A program made the translations under genes and the position numbers. A DNA stretch of 64,000 nucleotides from positions 1 through 64,000 of the forward strand of contig JBDHXV010000006.1 of assembly GCA_039810885.1 (NCBI GenBank). The letters are read 5' to 3'. Under the pieces are notes generated by a model. That model was not told the origin of the DNA. It saw nothing but the letters and a program-made list of their open reading frames with translations, and ran no database searches. Below are positions 26,450-35,292 of this stretch, piece by piece; the stretch's first letter is position 1; each line of letters opens with the position of its first letter. This stretch comes from BJGO01 sp039810885. GTDB taxonomy: Bacteria > Bacteroidota > Bacteroidia > Chitinophagales > UBA10324.

Positions 26450-26670
26450 AATGTATAGAAGCGCGGCATGTTGTTGTAGGGATGGAGCTTTGAGAAAGCC
26501 AGCCTTGAGTGTGTAGGAGAGGTACCAAACGTGATGAGTGCTATGAAGTAAGGAGTTATTTCGGTTCAGAGGGGAGATGCATATTTGCTATAAACAGAGA
26601 GAATGCCCTACGTAAGTTTGGTTTATTAAATAATTTTAATGTTAACAAACCAAAAAAACAAATTTTAATT
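26450..26670 (+). other. Unassigned leader of the inserted segment
   Basis: This stretch lies between repeat copy 1 and the orphan gene. A frame continues upstream of the orphan ATG to 26509, but its composition (MCRRGTKRDECYEVRS) does not look like a normal protein start. A small hairpin GCTTT-GAG-AAAGC sits at 26487-26499. The segment 26561-26611 (CGGTTCAGAGGGGAGATGC and later CCCTAC) recalls the 3' end of group II introns, but I find no matching domain V 5' arm. A weak box TAATTTTA at 26631 could be a promoter. The base pattern is consistent with a structured RNA or eroded sequence. Confidence 0.3.
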
Positions 26671-26976
26671 ATGCTTCCAGAAGAAGAACTGCAAAGAAGC
26701 GGTGAAACGATCTATGAGAGGAATATGACCTTCACTGTTGTGAACGGCATCCTGGTCTATTTCGAGAACAACAACGACCGTGACGTGCCCAAGATATTGG
26801 AACGCATACGCGGGGTGATTGAGTCGGAACAGATAAGGGTTCGCAACATGTACGAAATTCAATTCACAGGAATAGATGGACCCGAAAATCTTTTCGTATC
26901 CATCTTTGACAACAGAAACAAGTTCAAAGAACGTATGTTTCTCCGTCTATTTGCTGAAGAGCAGGAGCCAGGATAA
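26671..26976 (+). CDS. Orphan 101-aa protein inside the repeat-flanked insert
   Basis: I do not recognise this protein. From the ATG at 26671 it reads MLPEEELQRSGETIYERN, then a beta-like MTFTVVNGILVYFENNN and a charged helix VPKILERIRGVIESEQIRVR. A second beta-rich stretch (MYEIQFTGIDGPENLFVSIF) and a basic helix NKFKERMFLRLFAEE follow. No signal peptide, membrane helix or known motif is visible, so a small soluble cytoplasmic protein is likely. Codon use looks like real coding sequence. G+C is about 44% by hand count, not sharply different from neighbours. The next repeat copy begins 9 bp after the stop. Alternative starts upstream to 26509 are less likely. Confidence 0.6.
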   Translation: MLPEEELQRSGETIYERNMTFTVVNGILVYFENNNDRDVPKILERIRGVIESEQIRVRNMYEIQFTGIDGPENLFVSIFDNRNKFKERMFLRLFAEEQEPG

Positions 26977-26985
26977 GTGCTTCAC

Positions 26986-27081
26986 AAAGGAGGTACAACC
27001 AACAACCTCATCTTCGGCGAAGAATAAGGAACTTACCACAATAGGTATGCGACTTGTTTTAATTTTTGGATATTCAGTGTA
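26986..27081 (+). repeat. 96-bp direct repeat, copy 2 (PBP 3'-end remnant)
   Basis: This copy of 26354-26449 still encodes KGGTTNNLIFGEE and a stop but is detached from any reading frame start. It ends 10 bp before the stop of the convergent M20 peptidase gene. Identity over the 96 positions is 89/96. Confidence 0.95.
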
Positions 27082-27091
27082 TTCCTTGCGT

Positions 27092-28471
27092 TTATTTACT
27101 CATCTCAGCTAAATACTTATAAAAGTATGGTATGGTTTCAATGCCTTTGTAATAATTAAATAATCCGTAATGCTCATTAGGCGAGTGTAGAGCATCACTA
27201 TTTAGACCGAAGCCCATTAAAATTGTTTTTAATCCTAATATTTGCTCAAAGCTCGCAACAATGGGTATGCTGCCGCCTTCGTATGCCGGTATAGGCTTTT
27301 TACCAAATGTGGCTTCCATAGCTTTGCTTGCAGCGGCATAGGCAACACTGTTTGTTGGTGTAAGAGCTGCTTCGCCACCATGGTGCGGCGTTACGGTTAC
27401 TTTAACAGATTTTGGAGCTATGCTTATGAAGTATTTGGTAAACAACTCGGTGATTTTGTCTGATTTCTGATTGGGAACCAATCGCATACTTATTTTTGCA
27501 GATGCCTTAGAGGGCAAAACCGTCTTTGCTCCTTTTCCGGTATAGCCACCCCAGATTCCGTTACAATCAAGTGTAGGTCTTATACTGGCTCGCTCCAAGG
27601 TGGTATATCCTTTTTCGCCTTCTACTTCGTTAATCTCTAATTCCTTCTTATAGTCTTCCAGATTAAAGGGAACCTTAGCCATTTCTGCACGTTCCTCGGC
27701 ATTAAACTCACGCACATCATCATAAAATCCCGGAATAGTAATATGATTGTTTTCATCTTTTAAGGAGGTAATCATTTTTGCCAGCGTATTGATTGGGTTT
27801 GCAACGGCACCGCCATATACTCCCGAATGTAAATCACGTACAGGACCTGTTACTTCAACCTCAAGATAACTTAAACCGCGTAAGCCAACGGTAATAGACG
27901 GGCAATCGTTAGCAACCATAGAAGTATCCGAAACAAGAACGACATCTGCCTTTAGTTTGTCTCTGTATTTTTCTAAAAATGAATTCAAATTGCTGCTGCC
28001 AACCTCTTCTTCGCCTTCAATCATAAATTTAACGTTACAGTCCAGATTGCCTGTTTGCATCATCACTTCAAACGCTTTAATGTGCATATACACTTGTCCT
28101 TTATCATCACATGAGCCACGGGCAAATACTGCTCCCTGTGGATGACGATTGGTTTTCTTTACGACCGGTTCAAAAGGAGGCGAGTCCCATAATTCATAAG
28201 GATCCGCAGGTTGTACATCATAGTGCCCATACACTAATATGGTAGGCTTTTGAGGATCGGTTATCTTTTCTCCATATACGACAGGGTATCCCGGCGTGGT
28301 AATAATTTCAACATTATCAGCACCGGCAACTTTCAACTTTTCTGCAGCGTAAGCAGCAGCGCGCAGCACATCTTTTTCAAATTTTGGATCGGCACTTACT
28401 GATGGAATGCGCAGCCAGTCTAATAACTCGCTTAGAAAACGATCTTTGTGTTGTTCTATGTAAGATTTCAT
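27092..28471 (-). CDS. M20 family metallopeptidase (dipeptidase)
   Basis: This is a zinc-dependent dipeptidase/aminoacylase of the M20 family, 459 aa. Metal-binding and catalytic motifs are VYGHYDVQPADPYELW (first zinc His and catalytic Asp), FARGSCDDKGQ (bridging Asp), MIEGEEEVGS (catalytic Glu and zinc Glu), VLVSDTSM (zinc Asp), and a C-terminal DALHSPNEHYGLFNYY (zinc His). The dimerisation domain (about 195-350) contains RDLHSGVYGG. No signal peptide is present, so it is cytoplasmic. The family includes carnosinase-like peptidases, and exact specificity is not readable. It is 52 bp downstream of the polysaccharide operon and may be read through from it. Confidence 0.93.
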   Translation of the reverse strand: MKSYIEQHKDRFLSELLDWLRIPSVSADPKFEKDVLRAAAYAAEKLKVAGADNVEIITTPGYPVVYGEKITDPQKPTILVYGHYDVQPADPYELWDSPPFEPVVKKTNRHPQGAVFARGSCDDKGQVYMHIKAFEVMMQTGNLDCNVKFMIEGEEEVGSSNLNSFLEKYRDKLKADVVLVSDTSMVANDCPSITVGLRGLSYLEVEVTGPVRDLHSGVYGGAVANPINTLAKMITSLKDENNHITIPGFYDDVREFNAEERAEMAKVPFNLEDYKKELEINEVEGEKGYTTLERASIRPTLDCNGIWGGYTGKGAKTVLPSKASAKISMRLVPNQKSDKITELFTKYFISIAPKSVKVTVTPHHGGEAALTPTNSVAYAAASKAMEATFGKKPIPAYEGGSIPIVASFEQILGLKTILMGFGLNSDALHSPNEHYGLFNYYKGIETIPYFYKYLAEMSK

Positions 28472-28523
28472 CTTTAGATAAAATTTAGGAACACAATAAT
28501 AGTAAGGATTTGCCTAAAGTCGG

Positions 28524-29699
28524 TCAAGTCTCACGCAATACTTGCTCATAAACATCCGTTGTCTGACGTATGATATGTTCAATGCTGAAAACCGTATCGG
28601 CTGTATTGCGAGCAGCCTTTTTAAGTTGTTCGAGAACAGCTTGATTTTGATAAGCATAAGTTAATTGTTCGGCAAGTGAGGTTGCCTTTTCAGTTTCAAA
28701 CATCAGGCAATTATATTGATGGTGAACATATTCTTTAAAGAAAGGCAGATCGGAACAGATTACAGCACTGCCGTAATGCAGCGCATTAACTAACACTCCG
28801 CTGGAAAAAATTTCTCGATAGGGCAGCACGACTAAATCTGCAGCAATAAAATAATCCGGTTTTATTTCATTAGAATGATACTGTAAGTGAAGTGTTGTTT
28901 GAGAGGCTATTCCTGTTTGTTGAATTTGTTTTTTAAATTCATCAAATCCAACTTTCCACGGAATACCCGCAATTAGCAACCGCACATCTGCTTTTCCTTT
29001 CAATGATTGAGCAAATCCGTTAATGAGTATATCAAGCCCTTTAACCTTTTTGATTTGACCAAAGAACATCACGATAAAATCATCTTGTGATAAACCTAAT
29101 GCTTGGCGCGCCTCTCGTTTACTTCGCTTAGGATTGTAGTAAAGAGTGTCTTTATCGGTTACCGGAATAACATGAATATTTGATTCAGGGGTATTCGGAA
29201 AATAGTTTAAGATTCTTTCTTTTGCATAAGTCGATAACACAATACTGTGTGGGTTCAGTTTTTCAAATCGTAAGTACTTTGACATAGAATGACTTTGACC
29301 GTATCGTACAAAATCCTCAACATCATGAACGGTTAACACTGTTCGTATTTTTTTTTTCTTTAGAAGATATTGATTTAAATATTCGCGGTTGGCAAAATGA
29401 TAAATATGTAAGTGAGCTATATCTGTTTTTTGCTTTTGACAGTCAGTAACTGTTCTAAATGCCCCTTCTGCATATCGTAAGCCGCGAATTAATTGCGGAG
29501 CCTTACCATATATCTTTTTATAAAATTTCTTTACATCAAATAATGGCTTATGAAAAAAGTCAAAATTTGTTTCATCACATGTATAGAGCGTGGTGTAATA
29601 TGCTGCTTGTTGAAGCCCGTTACATAGATTATATAGAAATAATTCGTTGCCGCGATGGCCTCCCACCGGCTCTATCATGGCCACTTTACGTGGTTTCAT
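28524..29699 (-). CDS. Glycosyltransferase family 4
   Basis: This is a retaining GT-B glycosyltransferase, 391 aa. The N-terminal domain starts VAMIEPVGGHRGNELFLYNL, with the Gly-rich acceptor loop. The C-terminal nucleotide-sugar domain has VMFFGQIKKVKGLDILINGF, LLIAGIPWKVGFDEF and the EX7E-type segment ADLVVLPYREIFSSGVLVNA. The sugar donor and acceptor are unknown. It is the last gene of the seven-gene polysaccharide operon. Its start overlaps the upstream sulfotransferase stop by 14 bp, indicating coupled translation. Confidence 0.9.
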   Translation of the reverse strand: MKPRKVAMIEPVGGHRGNELFLYNLCNGLQQAAYYTTLYTCDETNFDFFHKPLFDVKKFYKKIYGKAPQLIRGLRYAEGAFRTVTDCQKQKTDIAHLHIYHFANREYLNQYLLKKKKIRTVLTVHDVEDFVRYGQSHSMSKYLRFEKLNPHSIVLSTYAKERILNYFPNTPESNIHVIPVTDKDTLYYNPKRSKREARQALGLSQDDFIVMFFGQIKKVKGLDILINGFAQSLKGKADVRLLIAGIPWKVGFDEFKKQIQQTGIASQTTLHLQYHSNEIKPDYFIAADLVVLPYREIFSSGVLVNALHYGSAVICSDLPFFKEYVHHQYNCLMFETEKATSLAEQLTYAYQNQAVLEQLKKAARNTADTVFSIEHIIRQTTDVYEQVLRET

Positions 29700-30606
29700 A
29701 CCAGGCTTTTAAATTGAGCCCCGTTATTTCTTCGGTGCGTTTTAAGTCTTCAGTAAATAAGGAATGAAGCAAAGCTCTTGTTTGAGGTAAAGGATGCAAC
29801 TCCGGTTTCTTAAAAAGGTAAGTTTTAATCTTACGACTGGGTCCTTCACCTAATAGATTCTTTATTCCGCGACGAACAGGGTCTGAGGCATAGATTGAAC
29901 GAATAAAATTATTCCGGGGCATTTCGGCACCATTAAAAATTTTGTGTCCATGTAATTTCACTTGATCTATTTGTAAGAAATCACACACCTCATTGAAAAA
30001 CTTTTGTGAGTCCTTCTTCAGATCATCATACAGCCCTATGAATAATTGAGATTTTTCAAAAACATCAATATAATTCTTAAGTTGCTTGTAATACAACCCC
30101 AGTTCAATATATTGTTGATAGTGTTGTGTGTTACGGCATCCATTAACACGCTTTTGTACAATGTCATCGAATGAATCATTAACGTAATTTAACTTGTAAT
30201 CCATTAAATAATGACTCCATGCACGATCAAACGGATTTCGCAGCAATACGATTATTTTAGCAGTCTGATTAAAGGTGTGAATATGACGTGCAGTACTCGG
30301 ATAAAATAAATAGGATACACTGGCTTCACCTACCTCTTTTACAAAACCCGGCTGCTCCGTAGTAAAAAGATTAAGATAGGACTGTTCATCACCGACAGAA
30401 TCATCCTTGTAATATAGATTTTGATTTTTTAACTCAGAGTAAGAAAAATAATTAGGCTCCTTGAGGTGACTCATTAATACCTGCGGATGCTCGTCTAAAT
30501 AAGAATAGAGCGAAGTTGTTCCTGCTTTAGGAGCACCTATAATAAAGAAAGTAGGGCGTAGCTTCTGCAAATTTTTAGTTATAGAGGTACTTGTAAATAT
30601 CCGCAA
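29686..30606 (-). CDS. PAPS-dependent sulfotransferase
   Basis: The 306-aa protein belongs to the sulfotransferase superfamily, which moves sulfate from PAPS to hydroxyl or amino groups. The 5'-phosphosulfate loop is FFIIGAPKAGTTSLYSYLDE. The 3'-phosphate motif is IIVLLRNPFDRAWSHYLMDY. LKEPNYFSY after the first motif is typical of the carbohydrate (heparan N-sulfotransferase-like) subgroup. No transmembrane helix is seen, so it acts in the cytoplasm, presumably on a lipid-linked sugar. Start is a TTG at 30606 overlapping the glycosidase gene by 28 bp; a second TTG at 30570 would also keep the whole domain. No ATG precedes the P-loop. Confidence 0.85.
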   Translation of the reverse strand: MRIFTSTSITKNLQKLRPTFFIIGAPKAGTTSLYSYLDEHPQVLMSHLKEPNYFSYSELKNQNLYYKDDSVGDEQSYLNLFTTEQPGFVKEVGEASVSYLFYPSTARHIHTFNQTAKIIVLLRNPFDRAWSHYLMDYKLNYVNDSFDDIVQKRVNGCRNTQHYQQYIELGLYYKQLKNYIDVFEKSQLFIGLYDDLKKDSQKFFNEVCDFLQIDQVKLHGHKIFNGAEMPRNNFIRSIYASDPVRRGIKNLLGEGPSRKIKTYLFKKPELHPLPQTRALLHSLFTEDLKRTEEITGLNLKAWYETT

Positions 30607-32129
30607 GAGTAATTTGAAATGTTGATACTATTTAAACTACTCTTTAACATAAGAACTGTGGGTGTTCCCTGATTATTCAATTTCCCATCTGCTTTATTTA
30701 TCCCAAAACCATCGTATAAATTACTTGACTGCAAGCAATGAATGGTTGTATTGGTTTGCATAGGAATACTCTTATCATTAACCGTAAGAGAGTTTATCTT
30801 AAAAGGCTCGTTACTTGTATTCTGAAAATAAATCGTAAGCTTTTTAGTGAGTCTATCATAATATGCAGTGCAATACAAATCTTTTTTATTGCTTTTAACG
30901 TCACAGAGAATCGTATTGGAATTGAAAATAGGTTGTATAAGTTGATGTGCATAGTAAGGTGTTTTTCGAATATATGGGTCGGCAGCAAGGTCTGTGTAGG
31001 TTTCACGTTCTGTTTTATCCATAATCATACAAGTTCCATAGATATCACCTGCAAGAGTTTGATAGGTGGCTATTGTAATCTGATGTTCGTTTTTATTGTT
31101 AATTACGTTTATGGCATCATAAAATCGGGAGATAAACATGTTGAGCAGGAGCGTGTTTCCATAACGTCCTTCTGTTGATTTAGTTGCAAGATTCCATTCT
31201 GTAATCCAGAAGGAACGTGATTTCCCAAATACATCACGGTACATATTGATAGAAGTTGGGAAAGTGTATCCCGTAATATTTTGTATTTCATCCAAAGCGC
31301 AATCAAACATGGAATTTACACTGCCGGAGCAATCTAATGGAAAATAAAAATGCAGTACGACCGCATCGTAAAAATTCTCTTTGGCTAATTGTTGATTCCA
31401 ATCTGCGAAATAAGCAGCTTCACTGCCGCTAGGTGGGTTTTCATCAGCAATATCTCTGATGGGTGCCCCGCATACAGCTACCGGCATGTTGGGATATTCT
31501 TGTTTGATTTTTTGTACAAGTGCTTTTGCGCGTGCAATATATTGACGTACATCATTATTAAACACACCACGCATACGAGGAAGGTATAACTCATTACCTA
31601 ATTCTACACCACAAACAGGAACATTTTTACTTTTAAAATATTTAAGAAGTGATATAGTTTCATTATCATCTGCAGTAACGAGATTAGCACAAACCAATAC
31701 TTTTGAATGACTTTGTAAGGCAAGGCTAACAAAGTCATCAATATAGTGTGTGCTATTAGATTTCTCATCTACGTATGCATTTTGTTTTTGAAGATTCTCT
31801 GCATAACCCGGATGTATAGATTTGATCTCACCTTGATTTAATCCATATCCCGCTTTATTCCAATGGTAAAATTGTGCCAGCGTTCCTCCGGGCCAGCGTA
31901 ACACATTCATGTGAAGGGAGTCCACAAGGGATGTGAATTTAGTTGTTGTTGCATCCGTTTGCCAATACATTGATGAGGTAGAAACTCCATACACCAAAGG
32001 TTCTATAGGAACACCCTGTTCGGGTATGCTTATACTTATATTTAATGGTGTTGAATTTTTATTTTGATTTTGTATGCAAGCAGGTATCGCAAGCAACAAA
32101 TAGAGCATAAAATTAAGATAACCGAACAT
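30579..32129 (-). CDS. Clan GH-A glycoside hydrolase (arabinofuranosidase-like)
   Basis: The 516-aa protein has an N-terminal hydrophobic leader ending AIPAC, a possible lipobox, so it is probably exported or lipid-anchored. The domain resembles retaining (beta/alpha)8 glycosidases of clan GH-A, nearest GH51/GH39/GH79-like enzymes. NVLRWPGGTLAQFYHW lies near the start. The acid/base Glu is in VCGVELGNELYLPR and the nucleophile Glu in FWITEWNLATK. A beta-sandwich follows at about 400-516. The exact family and substrate are not certain. Its place inside a polysaccharide synthesis operon suggests trimming, length control or release of that polymer. It overlaps the polymerase gene by 17 bp. Confidence 0.82.
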   Translation of the reverse strand: MFGYLNFMLYLLLAIPACIQNQNKNSTPLNISISIPEQGVPIEPLVYGVSTSSMYWQTDATTTKFTSLVDSLHMNVLRWPGGTLAQFYHWNKAGYGLNQGEIKSIHPGYAENLQKQNAYVDEKSNSTHYIDDFVSLALQSHSKVLVCANLVTADDNETISLLKYFKSKNVPVCGVELGNELYLPRMRGVFNNDVRQYIARAKALVQKIKQEYPNMPVAVCGAPIRDIADENPPSGSEAAYFADWNQQLAKENFYDAVVLHFYFPLDCSGSVNSMFDCALDEIQNITGYTFPTSINMYRDVFGKSRSFWITEWNLATKSTEGRYGNTLLLNMFISRFYDAINVINNKNEHQITIATYQTLAGDIYGTCMIMDKTERETYTDLAADPYIRKTPYYAHQLIQPIFNSNTILCDVKSNKKDLYCTAYYDRLTKKLTIYFQNTSNEPFKINSLTVNDKSIPMQTNTTIHCLQSSNLYDGFGINKADGKLNNQGTPTVLMLKSSLNSINISNYSCGYLQVPL

Positions 32130-33402
32130 GGCTTTCGTATTTTTTGAAGTAATAAATAATCATTATGAAGAAAAGAGTAACTGACGGCCCGGAGGCAAAG
32201 AATATATAACCGCTGAAAATACTCCTGAGATAATAATAAAGCAGGAAGTACTTGATGTGGGTGTATAAAAGCGGCTGCGAATCGAACTTATACCTTCGCA
32301 TCCATCTGAACATATATATAAACTGAATATGCACGAGCAAGAACCCAATGACTCCATATACAAAAAAGACACCAACAATCCCCAAATCGCTGGGAAAAAA
32401 CTTTTCAACTAAAGAAAGATTTCCACCCCAGTTATCACTCCACTTGCCATTTCCGAATATCCAGGCCGAAGGGTGTTGCGAGGCAAACTTATTCATCGTG
32501 AGTAATTCGGAAAGACGCGAATCGGCGCTACCTTCACCTGTTTCTTCACCTTGAATAACATCAATAAAATTTCCATATTGCCCGATAAGAGTATTAAATT
32601 TTTGTGGAGAAATAAGAAACAAACCTCCCAATGCGACAAGAAAGATTGCTGCAGACAGGCTGATATATTGAGTAAAACGTTTTGCTGTGGTGTTGAAGAT
32701 TAGAATAAGAAAGAAGATAATTGCGGTAGTGATAACGATACCGCGCTTTTGTAAAAAGAAAAGGAAGTAAGCAAAGAATAAAGCACTTGCTATAAGCCAA
32801 ATATTTTGTTTCATTCGAATTGCCTTAATGAAATAAAATAACATGGCATATCCAAGAAAGAAATTATTAAACTTAAATCCGCATCCGCCTTTAGCTTCAT
32901 TACAGTAAACGAAACTGCTTCCGCGAAATTTGCCCGCATCAAAAACAACTTCCGCACCGATATAAAGAACAAGGCTAACCCAGGCAACGCCGAGCATTAG
33001 ACGATGTATCTCTGTTAAGCTTATAAATTTATTTGTTAAGAAATAAAATACGACAAGGCTTCCTAGTCCTATAAACCAAAACTTTTGTGTTGTAAACCCA
33101 TTAATTAACGGTTGTCCCCAATATAATTTGGCCATTACAGCAGAATATAAAGGTATTCCAAAACTCATCGAGAGCACCAGCATATCAATAGCATCAAGCC
33201 GTTGCGTTTGTAAAAGCTTATTTAGAAGATATATAACAATAAAAAGCATAACCGTTACAGTAAATAACTGTTCAACGTTTGTGATATAGTCTGCAAGAGG
33301 CGAATTAGTAAAATACTGAAAACTAATAAGCAATATCAACAGCGTTATAATTTGATAAGCGGCTTTGCGCAACAGAATGAATTCGCTTTGTTCAGAAATC
33401 AT
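32113..33402 (-). CDS. O-antigen polymerase/ligase-like membrane protein
   Basis: The 429-aa protein has about ten to twelve transmembrane helices, for example IITLLILLISFQYF, LYIGAEVVFDAG and GVFFVYGVIGFLLVHIQFIY. A larger soluble loop lies around residues 265-330 (GEETGEGSADSRLSELLTMN and GNGKWSDNWGGNLS), the layout of Wzy polymerases and O-antigen ligases, where that periplasmic loop is functional. Sequence conservation in this family is poor, so the call rests on topology and on neighbours: flippase, glycosyltransferases and sulfotransferases in the same operon. Confidence 0.72.
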   Translation of the reverse strand: MISEQSEFILLRKAAYQIITLLILLISFQYFTNSPLADYITNVEQLFTVTVMLFIVIYLLNKLLQTQRLDAIDMLVLSMSFGIPLYSAVMAKLYWGQPLINGFTTQKFWFIGLGSLVVFYFLTNKFISLTEIHRLMLGVAWVSLVLYIGAEVVFDAGKFRGSSFVYCNEAKGGCGFKFNNFFLGYAMLFYFIKAIRMKQNIWLIASALFFAYFLFFLQKRGIVITTAIIFFLILIFNTTAKRFTQYISLSAAIFLVALGGLFLISPQKFNTLIGQYGNFIDVIQGEETGEGSADSRLSELLTMNKFASQHPSAWIFGNGKWSDNWGGNLSLVEKFFPSDLGIVGVFFVYGVIGFLLVHIQFIYMFRWMRRYKFDSQPLLYTHIKYFLLYYYLRSIFSGYIFFASGPSVTLFFIMIIYYFKKYESHVRLS

Positions 33403-33412
33403 TTTTTACAAA

Positions 33413-34354
33413 CTACAATGAATTTATTCTTTTGCCAAAGATAACTCGGAGTACCAAAAAGGCGTGGCGTGCCTTTCCTTGAATCAATCGTTTTATGAAA
33501 ATCATAGCTAGCCGGATATAGGCAATGGGCAATAGAATGGGAAAGTGCTTTGTATATAATCGAATCAAATTGCCGTATTGCAATATCAATACATGATCGG
33601 GTGCATCTTGCATTTTTATTTTTTTACCACTCGATGCTCCTTGGAGATGATAGACGACAGCTTGGGTACACGTATAGTTTGTGAAGCCGCTTTTCTCCGC
33701 ACGAATGCACCAATCGTGTTCTTCTTGATAAAGAAGAAATGACTCATCCATTAATCCGACAGTGGTAATAAACCTTTTACTGAAAAACATACAGGCGCCA
33801 TACACGTAGCTGGGTTTAAAAAGAAGCGGGTATTGTCCGCTATCCGTTTCGAATGCACCTATATTTCGCTGCCAGGCCGTCCATTTATTAAAGTATCCGC
33901 CAACAGAATTTATTGCAGATCGAGTGCCGCTAAAGAGAACCTTAGCTCCAAGAATCCCACAATCGTTGATGGAGACATAGGTCGTTAGCAACTGTTGGAT
34001 ACAATGCAGTTGTGTGGTGCAATCATTATTTAAAATCATTAGAAACACTGCATCAGAATTATTTATTGCAATTTGAATTCCACGGTTTGCAGCAGCAGCA
34101 TAACCAAGATTACTTAACATTTGACACCATAGAATACCTTGACGGCGTATCTCGACCTCGATCGGTACTTGTTTGAAAAATTGGATATGGTTGTAATCAC
34201 TTTTGAGTTCAGACTCGGATACGTTCGATGCATTGTCGCAAACAATTATGCTTACAGGATAAGAAGACGCTAATAATGAATTAATGCAATTCCTGGTGTT
34301 AGTATAATCTCCAAAGTGAACTACTATACAACAAACAGAAGTTGCGTTATCCAT
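33413..34354 (-). CDS. Glycosyltransferase family 2
   Basis: This is an inverting GT-A glycosyltransferase, 313 aa. It starts SVCCIVVHFGDYTNTRNCIN with the nucleotide-binding strand, then IIVCDNASNVSES and the metal-binding variant MILNNDCTTQ (in place of DxD). The rhamnosyltransferase-like segment FLLYQEEHDWCIRAEKSGF carries the probable catalytic base. The C-terminal region contains a short hydrophobic stretch (LLPIAYIRLAMIFI) that may bind the membrane. It shares one base with the upstream sulfotransferase gene (stop/start overlap) and is 10 bp from the polymerase gene. Confidence 0.9.
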   Translation of the reverse strand: MDNATSVCCIVVHFGDYTNTRNCINSLLASSYPVSIIVCDNASNVSESELKSDYNHIQFFKQVPIEVEIRRQGILWCQMLSNLGYAAAANRGIQIAINNSDAVFLMILNNDCTTQLHCIQQLLTTYVSINDCGILGAKVLFSGTRSAINSVGGYFNKWTAWQRNIGAFETDSGQYPLLFKPSYVYGACMFFSKRFITTVGLMDESFLLYQEEHDWCIRAEKSGFTNYTCTQAVVYHLQGASSGKKIKMQDAPDHVLILQYGNLIRLYTKHFPILLPIAYIRLAMIFIKRLIQGKARHAFLVLRVIFGKRINSL

Positions 34355-35292
34355 TATTTAATCCAGTGATTTAATGAATAGCCTGTAAGGACTGATGTTT
34401 TATGAATATCCTCAATAAAGTAAGGCATTAAAGCTGCATAATCAGCATCAGTTAGTATAGGTAAATTCTTCTTCTCATAAGCCAATTGTCGCAACCGATG
34501 GCGTAGTTCATCGGGGATTATCCGGAATATCTTTCGTTTAAAATCCTTTTTGCGATTTAACCACTTAAAGAAAAAATTCCTCGGTAATGCTGCAGTATTG
34601 TATTTTTTCTCGGTATTAAAATGAAATGAAGTTAATCCGGTAAATATTCGTATTTCTTCTATGATTTGCAAGGTGTTCCTGACATAATCATCGTACATAA
34701 TAATTTTTACTTGTTCTTTTGGAAAGAGGTCTAAATATCGTTTGATAGAATCAGCATAAGTACTGAGTTCTACATATAAATGTGAAATACCCCATCCTTT
34801 GTATTCTTTCCGAACATCTCTCTGAACCTCTTGAATAAAGGACAAATTGCTATTGTGTTCACTTTTTAGATCCATAACATAATGTGAAAATGCACGCTCT
34901 ACGGGTTGTCTGATTATTATAATAATACGTGCATTAGGATTTTTATCAAAGATGTTTTGGGCGGCCACTTTGCTATATAGGTAAGAAACGGAACTGTCAA
35001 TAGTTAAAAGCCCTTGTGTGTTCTTATATAATTTTAAATAATCGGCTTCTTTACGAATATAAGATGAATGGATAATACGGTTATTTGCAATAGCTTGGTC
35101 TATATCTTTTATTTTATAATAGTTAAAATCACTTGAAAAATTTTCAATGTCTATATCATTCGAAAAGAAATGAGGCTCTTTAATAACGGAACGCATTACA
35201 CCCGGATGCTGCATCAGATATGCATAAAGTGAACTCGTACCTGTTTTAGGTGCTCCTACTATAAATAAATCCGGCCAAATATTTACGTTCAT
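34354..35292 (-). CDS. PAPS-dependent sulfotransferase (second copy in the operon)
   Basis: The 312-aa protein is a paralogue-like relative of the gene at 29686. The PAPS 5' loop is LFIVGAPKTGTSSLYAYLMQ. IKEPHFFSNDID follows, and the 3'-phosphate motif is IIIIIRQPVERAFSHYVMD. The two differ widely outside these motifs, so they probably sulfate different positions or sugars. It starts with ATG, overlapping the flippase stop by 4 bp. No membrane segment is seen. PAPS synthesis genes are not in the window. Confidence 0.86.
   Translation of the reverse strand: MNVNIWPDLFIVGAPKTGTSSLYAYLMQHPGVMRSVIKEPHFFSNDIDIENFSSDFNYYKIKDIDQAIANNRIIHSSYIRKEADYLKLYKNTQGLLTIDSSVSYLYSKVAAQNIFDKNPNARIIIIIRQPVERAFSHYVMDLKSEHNSNLSFIQEVQRDVRKEYKGWGISHLYVELSTYADSIKRYLDLFPKEQVKIIMYDDYVRNTLQIIEEIRIFTGLTSFHFNTEKKYNTAALPRNFFFKWLNRKKDFKRKIFRIIPDELRHRLRQLAYEKKNLPILTDADYAALMPYFIEDIHKTSVLTGYSLNHWIK

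Noticed and set aside
26561..26611. Group II intron 3'-end-like sequence (CGGTTCAGAGGGGAG... CCCTAC)
   Set aside because: The 34 nt before GGTTC do not fold into a domain V hairpin (only the outer two to four pairs form), and no reverse transcriptase or 5' GTGYG end is present.
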